Assembly (NCBI GenBank): GCA_036508635.1
Contig: DATCGY010000181.1
Coordinates: 1 to 5,031, forward strand
Source: FEN-727 sp036508635
GTDB lineage: Bacteria > Actinomycetota > Geothermincolia > Fen-727 > Anoxymicrobiaceae
DNA: 5,031 nt
Direction: 5' to 3'
Shown here piece by piece: positions 1 to 4,780 of the stretch. The position numbers were made by a program, and so were the translations under genes. The notes under the pieces were generated by a model, which saw nothing but the letters and a program-made list of their open reading frames with translations, was not told the DNA's origin and did no database searches. Every line of letters starts with the position of its first letter. The stretch's first letter is position 1.

Positions 1-170
1 TATGGTTTCATCGGGGCTTGTGGGGCCTCGGGGCCTATCCAGTCATCGATCCTCACGCCCAAAGGACATGTGGCATAGGTTTTCGATAGAGGCTTCCTGA
101 GACCGCCCGGTCCGCTCATGAGGAAAGGCGTATCGACCACCGGGATTGTGAGCTCCCGGGGCCTCTCCCT
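1..170 (-). ncRNA. Candidate bridge RNA region downstream of the transposase
   Basis: IS110/IS1111 recombinases use an element-encoded bridge RNA whose internal loops pair with the target and the donor ends. Three successive foldable stem-loops follow the transposase stop. Hairpin 1 pairs 140-145 (CCGGGA) with 154-159 (TCCCGG). Hairpin 2 spans 83-136: outer stem TCGATA/TATCGA (83-88 with 131-136), then TTCCT/AGGAA (94-98 with 121-125), then an apical stem with a GCCC loop near 105-108; internal loops separate these stems. Hairpin 3 spans 34-79: outer stem CCTAT/ATAGG, then TCCT/AGGA (50-53 with 63-66), with unpaired segments on both sides. Stems broken by two-sided internal loops are what a bridge RNA should look like. 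The folding was done by eye, guide sequences were not assigned, and RNA ends are unknown. Confidence 0.4.
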
Positions 171-1220
171 CTAGAGCGTCCTTCTGGCCCCGTGTCCTGT
201 CACCAGGTGATCACAGTACTCTGTCTCATCCCTCCAGACGGCGTTCATCACGGCCAGTATCTTCCTCTGTGTGTTGAGCCTCGCGTGTATCTCGTTCTTC
301 GTCCTTGAAAGCGATCCCAGGTAGTAGTCCCTGATGCCGTTTGTACTGGTGGTTTTCATGGCGCCGTTGAATACGGTTCTCGAAAGGGCCTTCATGGCGC
401 CGTTCCCCTCCCTGGACAGGTGCTCCCCGCAGACGATCGAGTCTCCGCTCTCCTTCTTGACAACCGCCAGGCGGGAGAAGTTAACGAGCCCTTTGGTGTT
501 GAAGCGGTGCGGACTCTGCACATAGGCCACGAACCGACAGGCCGATACCGTGCCGACACCCGGGATCTTCTCGAGCCTCCTTATCGCCGGCAAGTCCCTT
601 GAGAGCTTAGTCACCAGCCTGCTCGCCTGGGCCCTCTCCTTCTGGGCGTGGTCCAGGAGGCGGAAGTCCTGGCGCAGAATCTCGGCTATGGCCTCGCTGT
701 TCAACATCGAGATGGCAGGCCTCCTTCCCGCCAGTCCGTAGACACCCTTCCCGGCCGTCACTATCCCCTGCTGGCGGAAGCGGGCCTTGATCTGGTTCTG
801 GAGCCTTGTGGTCGTCCTTGTCATCTGGTCGTAGTGCTGCACGGCTATCTTGAAGTTGGCCATCTCCTCGTCGGCGGGGTGGTAGACCGCCCTGTAGAAA
901 CCACCCCTTAGAAGCTCTGCGAGCTTGGCCGCGTCCACGGGATCGCTCTTCCTCTTGCCTTTTGCTATCCACGCGTTGTGCCTGGGGTCTGATATCTCGA
1001 CGCTGTGAACGTGGGGCAGGAGGGTTCTCATGACCCACCCGGCGAGCTCGCACTCCTCGACGAGGACCCTCACCTCGCCCTTCTGCTTTCCCACGAAGTC
1101 AATGAGGTTCTCCGCGCTGGTCGGGAAACCGCACGTCTCGAGCAGTTTCCCCTTCGAGTCCCTCACCGCCCCTGCGCAGGTCTTGCACCCCAGGTCGATC
1201 CCGACATAGAGTTTTCTCAT
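171..1220 (-). CDS. IS110-family transposase (DEDD RuvC-like / Transposase_20)
   Basis: This RNA-guided recombinase moves its own insertion sequence by site-specific strand exchange. The 349-aa product has both family domains. The N-terminal RuvC-like DEDD domain begins with VGIDLGCKTC (Asp9), has an acidic strand LVEEC (Glu55/56) and closes with KSDPVDAAKL (Asp93, Asp96), so all four acidic positions are present. A coiled middle region (about 115-210) leads to the C-terminal Transposase_20 domain, with the helix-hairpin-helix motif IPGVG at 219-223 and conserved serines near ESGD (258) and HLSREGN (269), one of which should be the nucleophile. The ATG at 1220 is chosen over one 14 codons upstream because GGGAGG sits 6-7 nt before it and the family begins at this point. 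Length and frame are intact, so the element could be active. Confidence 0.93.
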   Translation of the reverse strand: MRKLYVGIDLGCKTCAGAVRDSKGKLLETCGFPTSAENLIDFVGKQKGEVRVLVEECELAGWVMRTLLPHVHSVEISDPRHNAWIAKGKRKSDPVDAAKLAELLRGGFYRAVYHPADEEMANFKIAVQHYDQMTRTTTRLQNQIKARFRQQGIVTAGKGVYGLAGRRPAISMLNSEAIAEILRQDFRLLDHAQKERAQASRLVTKLSRDLPAIRRLEKIPGVGTVSACRFVAYVQSPHRFNTKGLVNFSRLAVVKKESGDSIVCGEHLSREGNGAMKALSRTVFNGAMKTTSTNGIRDYYLGSLSRTKNEIHARLNTQRKILAVMNAVWRDETEYCDHLVTGHGARRTL

Positions 1221-1275
1221 CGGACGCCTCCCTTCTGCTCGGCTTATGCTTACACCTGGCATAGTGGGGCGTCCG
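1221..1275 (-). promoter_or_regulatory. Nested inverted repeat in the transposase leader
   Basis: CGGACGCC at 1221-1228 is the exact inverse of GGCGTCCG at 1268-1275. Inside it, TATGC at 1245-1249 pairs with GCATA at 1259-1263. The outer arm nearest the gene touches the start codon and lies between it and the GGGAGG ribosome binding site, so a folded transcript would hinder initiation. This could damp read-through translation from outside promoters, a common control in insertion sequences, or be the subterminal inverted repeat of the element end. The repeats are seen directly; the role is inferred. Confidence 0.4.
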
Positions 1276-1293
1276 GCTTTTATTAATCCAGTT

Positions 1294-1335
1294 GTGGGCG
1301 TTAGTCCACCGTGGGTTCGAATCCCACCCTCTCCC
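1294..1335 (+). tRNA. 3' half of a serine-type tRNA (fragment)
   Basis: The fragment holds a long variable arm (GTGGG 1294-1298 with TCCAC 1305-1309), a perfect T arm (GTGGG, loop TTCGAAT, CCCAC; 1311-1327) and the 3' acceptor strand CCTCTCC (1328-1334). A variable arm of this size restricts it to class II tRNAs, and the acceptor sequence fits bacterial tRNA-Ser better than tRNA-Leu. The next base is C rather than the G expected at the serine discriminator position, and no CCA follows. No matching 5' half (GGAGAGG, D arm, anticodon arm) is found to its left; the transposase leader is there instead. It is therefore either a tRNA split by the insertion sequence or an attachment-site copy of the 3' end. 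Confidence 0.7.
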
Positions 1336-1385
1336 TACACGGTGCTTTCATAGCCAGTACACAACTCCTATCGCATCGCCATTGG

Positions 1386-1435
1386 TCACAGGTAGGCCCC
1401 CCTGGGCTGGCCTAGCCAGAGAACCCGTCCTGTGA
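1386..1435. repeat. Inverted repeat TCACAGG...CCTGTGA with inner hairpin
   Basis: TCACAGG at 1386-1392 is the exact inverse of CCTGTGA at 1429-1435. The interior holds a second hairpin, GGCT 1405-1408 with AGCC 1414-1417, and GGG 1404-1406 can alternatively pair with CCC 1424-1426. No T-run follows on either strand, which argues against a standard intrinsic terminator. It may be a protein-binding site or a structured RNA. Confidence 0.45.
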
Positions 1436-1437
1436 AT

Positions 1438-1473
1438 ACCTGGACATGCAACAGCGACTATCGCTCCGCAGGT
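1438..1473. repeat. Second nested inverted repeat
   Basis: ACCTG at 1438-1442 pairs with CAGGT at 1469-1473, and inside it AGCGA 1453-1457 pairs with TCGCT 1461-1465 across a CTA loop. It starts two bases after the preceding inverted repeat ends, so the two could form one structured unit. Confidence 0.35.
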
Positions 1474-1616
1474 CGGCCCGTGGGGACTGATTTGTTTGCG
1501 CTGATGGGACTCTAAAGGAATCGGGACGGATACCACTGGTTAGTAGGAAGATGAGCGGCTTCCGTACCGAAAGCCAACGAGCGAGCGCCCTGGCAGCCGT
1601 GCGACCTAAGTGAATA

Positions 1617-1790
1617 TCTGATGAACCTTCCCTCGCGGTTGCTGAACATGATGTCGTCGGGTTGGCCCTTCTTGCATGCCCGATGCTCGGAGAGGATCCG
1701 TGCGAGCTCGGGAGTCACGACCATCGTCCTTGTGCTGGTGGCGCTTTTCGGCGAGCCGAAGCCGAACTGGGCGCTGTAGGTCCGGAACCG
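1617..1790 (-). pseudogene. Tyrosine-recombinase (phage integrase) remnant
   Basis: About 57 residues match the middle of the catalytic domain of phage-type integrases: a strand ending GFGSPKS, then TSTRTMVVTPELARIL, SEHRACKKG and DDIMFSNREGRFI. The lysine of PKS corresponds to the conserved beta-hairpin lysine, and the TRTMVVTPEL strand-helix and the DD-FSN-EG turn are typical family landmarks. The N-terminal SAM-like domain and first catalytic arginine are missing upstream, and the HxLRH motif and tyrosine are missing downstream, where the frame goes on with unrelated sequence. The fragment is inactive. Its place 280 bp from a tRNA 3' end suits an integrase beside its attachment site. Confidence 0.7.
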
Positions 1791-1867
1791 TGCTAGGATA
1801 TACGCGCCGGAGAGGCGTATGCGGAAAACCGGAGGATTCGTCAAGGTGAAAACGGAGGAGCTGGTTC

Positions 1868-2215
1868 GTGGCCGATAAATTAGAGATAACCGGAAGAATA
1901 CTGAGCAAGAGCGAGTTTCACGGCGCGAGGAGCAACCAGGAATATCTGCTGGTCGAGGACGAAGCCTCCGGGAAGAAATATCCAGTCTACATCAGCCTTG
2001 ACCGCTCCAGTTCGCTGCATGCGAGGAAGTTCAGGAAAGAGACTTTCGAGGTTGGCGACGTCGTGGTGATCAAGGGCAAGACTCAGAAGCTCGTCTCGAA
2101 GAGCGTCGCCGGGATGGACGTGATCCAGGAGTCAGACCTCGAGCACAAGGACGCCGGCCTCATGGCTTACGCGGTCGTCCTCGTGCCGCAGGAGATGACA
2201 AAAGTCATCGAATGA
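1868..2215 (+). CDS. Hypothetical protein, possible OB-like fold
   Basis: The family of this 115-aa, charged, soluble protein was not recognised. It has no signal peptide, membrane segment or cysteine. Alternating hydrophobic strands (KLEITGRIL; EYLLVEDE; KKYPVYISL; VGDVVVIKGKTQKLV; LMAYAVVLVP) suggest a small beta barrel, and the GDVVVIKGK segment resembles the strand-turn of OB-like domains; this is only an inference from pattern. The GTG start at 1868 is supported by GGAGGAG some 8-13 nt upstream and by the sharp onset of GC-biased codons. It begins within 80 bp of the integrase remnant, on the opposite strand, so it may mark the edge of the mobile region. TGCTAGGAT at 1791-1799 resembles an extended -10 box but has no good -35 partner. 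Confidence 0.75.
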   Translation: MADKLEITGRILSKSEFHGARSNQEYLLVEDEASGKKYPVYISLDRSSSLHARKFRKETFEVGDVVVIKGKTQKLVSKSVAGMDVIQESDLEHKDAGLMAYAVVLVPQEMTKVIE

Positions 2216-2260
2216 GACGGCGCCCCCTGGCGCTTTGTCGCCTCGATGGCGAGCCGGCTC
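2216..2260 (+). other. Tandem hairpins between genes (possible attenuator or weak terminator)
   Basis: Directly after the stop of the preceding gene, GCGCC 2220-2224 pairs with GGCGC 2229-2233 across CCCT. Then TCGCC 2238-2242 pairs with GGCGA 2248-2252, followed by the palindrome GAGCCGGCTC at 2251-2260. The first stem is followed by only three T residues, so it would be at best a weak intrinsic terminator. The structures support reading this stretch as intergenic rather than as an N-terminal extension of the next gene. Confidence 0.35.
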
Positions 2261-2319
2261 TTGCGCGCCCTCCGGGCACATCTATCCACGGTCTGGAAAT
2301 ATCTGCTAGTGGGACAAAG

Positions 2320-3087
2320 ATGAAGAAACGACGGTCGCTGAAGCTCGCAACACTTACTGCTGTCGCGACCTGCATCGCCTCCCTGAGGTCGCTCGAGCCC
2401 TCGTTCCAAGACCTGGCGAACCCGCGGTGGCTCCTGGAGGCGCCCACCAGGCTGCTCCTGAAGCGGCTGGCCTGGCTTCTGCCGAGACTGCACGAGCGTT
2501 TTGGCGAGAGGGGAGTGAGGGCGCTGCAGTTCCTCTTCTACCAGGTAGGGCTCGACAGGGCGCGGCTTTTGCAGAAAGAGCTTTCGATCGACGCGAACGA
2601 CGCGCGGAGCCTCGGCAGGGTGCTCGATTACGAGGACGGGCTGTTCGGGGTGAGGGGCGTCTGGACCGAGGAGTGCCGGGGTCGGGCGGTCAAGGAGGAG
2701 CGCTACTGCCCGGGCGCTCGCGAGCTCGCGAAGTGCCCCGAGGTGTGCACCAACCTGATGATGGCGATGGAGGCGGGCACCTTTTCGGTGATACAGCCAC
2801 GACTGGCGGTCCCCCGGATAACCAAACTGCTGTCGCGGGGCGACGACTGCTGCCTGGCGGTCATCGAGCTACCGACGGCCAACGATCCGGGCGCCGCTTC
2901 ACCACAGGCTACACCGGGGCAGTTCCCGCCGGTGTTGAGGGTGCGGGGCCTGCGGGCGAAGCTGATGCTCACGGGGTTCCTGAGTATGCTGAAGGCGGCG
3001 GCCAGGCTCTTAATGGAAGGTCCCGAACAGCAGATGATGTGGTACGAGTTCTTCCGGTACGCTCCGGGTTCGGACCCCGCCCCTTGA
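2320..3087 (+). CDS. ATC hydrolase-like protein (L-2-amino-thiazoline-4-carboxylate hydrolase family)
   Basis: The 255-aa product resembles the ATC hydrolase family, whose founding members open the thiazoline ring of L-2-amino-thiazoline-4-carboxylate to S-carbamyl-cysteine on the way to L-cysteine. Most annotated relatives are untested, so the substrate here is unknown. The recognisable core is at 125-185: KEERYCPGA, then KCPEVCTNLM (Cys130, Cys139, Cys143), an acidic helix, and LLSRGDDCCLAVIEL with adjacent Cys177/Cys178. The N-terminal part is helical, with a mildly hydrophobic stretch at 8-24 that is probably not a true membrane anchor. The ATG at 2320 is preferred, with GGGA 6 nt upstream. 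An in-frame ATG at 2212 overlaps the previous stop as ATGA but would add 36 poorly conserved-looking residues across hairpin-rich DNA. The cysteine-rich membrane protein gene follows after 53 bp. Confidence 0.55.
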   Translation: MKKRRSLKLATLTAVATCIASLRSLEPSFQDLANPRWLLEAPTRLLLKRLAWLLPRLHERFGERGVRALQFLFYQVGLDRARLLQKELSIDANDARSLGRVLDYEDGLFGVRGVWTEECRGRAVKEERYCPGARELAKCPEVCTNLMMAMEAGTFSVIQPRLAVPRITKLLSRGDDCCLAVIELPTANDPGAASPQATPGQFPPVLRVRGLRAKLMLTGFLSMLKAAARLLMEGPEQQMMWYEFFRYAPGSDPAP

Positions 3088-3128
3088 GCAGGCACGTCGG
3101 TCCCGGCTAGACTATCGAGTACTTTTCT

Positions 3129-3136
3129 AAGGAGGT
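3129..3136 (+). promoter_or_regulatory. Strong Shine-Dalgarno that fixes a GTG start
   Basis: AAGGAGGT lies four bases before the GTG at 3141. It is close to the full anti-SD complement and is the strongest ribosome site in the window. No in-frame ATG follows until residue 19, inside the first membrane helix, so the GTG start is well supported. Confidence 0.8.
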
Positions 3137-3140
3137 AACG

Positions 3141-3677
3141 GTGGACTGCCAGTGTGCCGAATGTGCCGAGTACGAGGGCCCAAACCCAAAGATAATGCTT
3201 TTCCGCTTCTCTGTGATAGCCGCCCAGATGACCCTTGGGTTATACGGCATGCTGAAGGAGCGGTCGTTCAAGGCGCTGGGGGCGTGGCTGGGGGCTTTCG
3301 CCCTGTTCTGGACCGTGCCGCGCTACCTGATCTGCGCGCGCTGCGCCGGTTACGGCAAGAACTGCTACAGCCTCTACCTGGGGAAGGCGGTCTCGATGTA
3401 CATGCCGAAGGTCGAGGGCAAAGACGGCCCCGCGACCCTGGGCATCCTGCTCGAGATACTGTCGCTCGCGGTGATCAGCAACGCGCCGATGGTTGCGATG
3501 CGCAGGAACAGGAAGCTGCTCGCGCTCTACATGCTGCTGGCCACCATCACCGTCTGGAGCCAGTTCCTGCACGCCTGCCGCCACTGCGCGGAGCACGGCG
3601 AGGGCTGGAAGAAGGATTGCCCTTCGGCAAAGACGTACCGCCTCTTCTTCGGCGGGGGTCGCGAGGTGCAGGTCTAA
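3141..3677 (+). CDS. Four-helix membrane protein with three cysteine clusters
   Basis: This 178-aa inner-membrane protein was not assigned to a named family. Predicted helices lie at about 20-38, 44-64, 99-119 and 126-145. Nine cysteines form three clusters of three: Cys3/5/8 before helix 1, Cys65/68/75 after helix 2 and Cys146/149/160 after helix 4. An even number of helices separates the clusters, so all three face the same side of the membrane. Residues 18-75 and 101-160 look like two copies of one unit: two helices joined by a basic loop (KERSFK, RRNRK), then CxxCAxx(Y/H)G and a later cysteine. Clustered CxxC motifs suggest metal or Fe-S binding, or thiol redox chemistry; this is inference. 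It follows the ATC hydrolase-like gene and its stop overlaps the convergent gene's stop. Confidence 0.85.
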   Translation: MDCQCAECAEYEGPNPKIMLFRFSVIAAQMTLGLYGMLKERSFKALGAWLGAFALFWTVPRYLICARCAGYGKNCYSLYLGKAVSMYMPKVEGKDGPATLGILLEILSLAVISNAPMVAMRRNRKLLALYMLLATITVWSQFLHACRHCAEHGEGWKKDCPSAKTYRLFFGGGREVQV

Positions 3678-3913
3678 CCACGACCGATGAGCTCCGACGC
3701 TTCCGCGACGCACCAGTCAAGCGCCTTGTCACAGGTGCTCGAGCTTCCCATGAACGTCTCGAGCTCCTCCACCGAGTCGAAAGGTCGCGCGATATCGCGG
3801 CATACGCCTCCGTCCAGACCGACGGAGATGACTTCGAGAAGTTCGTCGCCTCCGCCCGTCTCCATGCGTATCCTGCGAAGGACGGGACCTGCGCAGGATT
3901 CCGACGCGTTCAT
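3674..3913 (-). CDS. Small hypothetical protein downstream of the HdeD-like gene
   Basis: The family of this 79-aa protein was not recognised. It is acidic and soluble, with no signal or membrane segment, and has four cysteines (7, 38, 61, 67), the last two in STCDKALDWC. Its codons show the same G/C third-position bias as the neighbouring genes, which supports real coding. The ATG at 3913 is preceded only by a distant GAGG, so the start is uncertain; Met17, preceded by AGGAT, is an alternative giving 63 aa. It begins 18 bp after the HdeD-like gene on the same strand, so the two are probably co-transcribed. Its TAG stop overlaps the TAA stop of the opposing cysteine-rich membrane protein gene. 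Confidence 0.6.
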   Translation of the reverse strand: MNASESCAGPVLRRIRMETGGGDELLEVISVGLDGGVCRDIARPFDSVEELETFMGSSSTCDKALDWCVAEASELIGRG

Positions 3914-3931
3914 GCACAGGGTGCCGCCTCA

Positions 3932-4516
3932 TTATCGATTCGTCTTGACGATTCCCCTGGCGCCCAGCCCGAGGATTATCAGCAGAACCCCGAACGCGAT
4001 GGCGTAGGCTCCGGTGATCCAGACGATGGAGTCGGTGAGGCTGGACCTGGCGCTGATCAGTATGATGCCGAACACTATCGAGAGGAGGCCGCCGATGCCC
4101 GCAACCGCCTTGTACATGCTGTCCCATTTCTGAAACAGGCCGGACAGCATCACGAAGGCGCCGACGGCGATCGAAAAGACGGCGAGGACGTAGAGAAGGG
4201 TCAACGACTGCAGTCCGGGCCATGCGAGGATGACGATACCCCCGGCGACCGCCACACATGCACGGACGTAAAGCCAGGTCGTCGGTTGGGACTCCTTGCC
4301 CGCCGATCTCGCGGATACGAACGAGAGGATGCCGTAGACGATGATAAGCGCGCCCAGCAGGATGGAGACCACCTTCGCGGTCAGGCTGGGGACGGCCACC
4401 ATGATCACGCCCAGGACCAGGGCGAAAGCGCCCTGTGCCACGACCGTCTTCCAGTTCTCGGACAAGTTACGGTACGTGGACTTCTTCTCTTTTTCCGCCT
4501 TTTCTCTCTTCGCCAT
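3932..4516 (-). CDS. HdeD-family (DUF308) membrane protein
   Basis: This is an integral membrane protein of the HdeD/DUF308 family. The E. coli member is linked to acid resistance at high cell density, but the molecular function of the family is unknown. The 194-aa length is typical. A lysine-rich cytoplasmic N-terminus (residues 1-20) is followed by six predicted helices at about 24-42, 46-67, 82-98, 103-125, 136-155 and 162-184, arranged as three repeating hairpins. Family landmarks include the glycine-rich GALIIVYGIL segment after helix 2 begins and the WPG turn at 99-101. The ATG at 4516 has GGAGGG about 3-8 nt upstream. A TAGAAT box (4547-4552, minus strand) could be its -10 element. It heads a likely two-gene operon and is divergent from the MFS transporter gene. 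Confidence 0.88.
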   Translation of the reverse strand: MAKREKAEKEKKSTYRNLSENWKTVVAQGAFALVLGVIMVAVPSLTAKVVSILLGALIIVYGILSFVSARSAGKESQPTTWLYVRACVAVAGGIVILAWPGLQSLTLLYVLAVFSIAVGAFVMLSGLFQKWDSMYKAVAGIGGLLSIVFGIILISARSSLTDSIVWITGAYAIAFGVLLIILGLGARGIVKTNR

Positions 4517-4546
4517 GTTCCCTCCCCGGCTCGTTGACCCCCCTCT

Positions 4547-4552
4547 ATTCTA
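4547..4552 (-). promoter_or_regulatory. Possible -10 box for the HdeD-like gene
   Basis: Read on the minus strand this is TAGAAT, five of six matches to TATAAT, about 30 nt before the start codon. No good -35 hexamer is found at 16-18 nt spacing, so the call is weak. Confidence 0.3.
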
Positions 4553-4629
4553 GACGGTTACCGGCCAAACGCTATCGTAACGAGGCGAACCGCATCAAGG
4601 TTTCGTGGTTCCGTTCAGGATGCGCTCCG

Positions 4630-4657
4630 GCGCAGGAAACCTGGGGCGCGCAGGAAA
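4630..4657. repeat. 10-bp direct repeat GCGCAGGAAA, possible operator
   Basis: GCGCAGGAAA occurs at 4630-4639 and again at 4648-4657, an 18-bp period, ending 12 bp before the candidate -35 box of the MFS transporter gene. The first copy also forms the right arm of the hairpin TGCGC-TCCG-GCGCA (4621-4634). A tandem site just upstream of an efflux-type promoter could bind a regulator, though none is encoded in the window. Confidence 0.4.
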
Positions 4658-4669
4658 AATGGCAGTGCT

Positions 4670-4698
4670 TTGCAGGGAAGACACGGGCAAAATACAAT
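4670..4698 (+). promoter_or_regulatory. Candidate sigma70-type promoter for the MFS transporter
   Basis: TTGCAG at 4670-4675 and TACAAT at 4693-4698 are separated by exactly 17 bp. The -10 box matches the consensus at five of six positions and the -35 box at its TTG. Transcription would start near 4705, giving a leader of about 75 nt. That leader contains a hairpin (TCGCC 4748-4752 with GGCGA 4761-4765) just before the ribosome binding site. Confidence 0.5.
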
Positions 4699-4780
4699 GT
4701 AGCTGAGCGCATTATCGCACGGTCCGTTGCTTTCCAAGAGTCAGCCCTCGCCGGCGGACAGGCGACCAGAGGGGGAGTGA

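Larger units (their letters stand above)
1..1285 (-). mobile_element. IS110-family insertion sequence, probably IS1111-like layout (ends not resolved)
   Basis: This is an insertion sequence defined by its intact DEDD transposase, read on the minus strand. Only about 65 bp separate the transposase start from recognisable tRNA sequence on the right, while at least 170 bp of structured non-coding DNA follow the stop on the left and continue to the window edge. A short leader with a long downstream non-coding segment is the layout of the IS1111 group, in which the bridge RNA lies after the transposase; classical IS110 elements carry it before. No terminal repeats or target duplication could be identified, which is normal for this family, so both ends are estimates. 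The right end is placed just before the tRNA-like sequence; the left end probably lies outside the window. Confidence 0.65.
1336..1616. other. Non-coding stretch with consecutive hairpins
   Basis: No convincing coding sequence was found in these 281 bp on either strand. The segment holds two neighbouring nested inverted repeats (1386-1435 and 1438-1473) and a smaller one (GGCTT 1557-1561 with AAGCC 1571-1575). It lies between the tRNA 3' end and the integrase remnant, where attachment-site and recombinase-binding DNA of an integrative element would be expected. Confidence 0.5.

Noticed and set aside
13..33. Possible G-quadruplex (three GGGG runs)
   Set aside because: Only three clear runs lie close together; a fourth is needed for an intramolecular quadruplex.
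71..1264. Direct repeat TGGCATAG at 71-78 and 1257-1264 as element ends
   Set aside because: An 8-bp match is easily due to chance here, and the second copy lies inside the transposase leader hairpin rather than at a boundary.
1348..1536. Minus-strand frame of 62 codons between the tRNA fragment and the integrase remnant
   Set aside because: No ribosome site, no family resemblance and unbiased codons; the DNA is better explained by inverted repeats.
1606..1908. Minus-strand frame of 100 codons over the integrase remnant
   Set aside because: Only the other minus frame shows integrase landmarks; this one is a shadow with RRHHQH-type composition.
2212..2319. N-terminal extension of the ATC hydrolase-like protein from an ATGA overlap
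   Set aside because: There is no ribosome site before 2212, the segment is full of hairpins, and the added residues look non-coding; the ATG at 2320 is more plausible.
2427..3110. Plus-strand open frame of 227 codons overlapping the ATC hydrolase-like gene
   Set aside because: The A/G/R-rich translation is typical of a frame-shifted reading of GC-rich coding DNA. The overlapping frame has the family motifs.
3152..4537. Long plus-strand open frame of 461 codons
   Set aside because: It is a shadow frame over the cysteine-rich membrane protein and the antisense of the HdeD-like operon. Its translation is low-complexity and rich in R, D, G and H, with no family signal, and those real genes have better starts.
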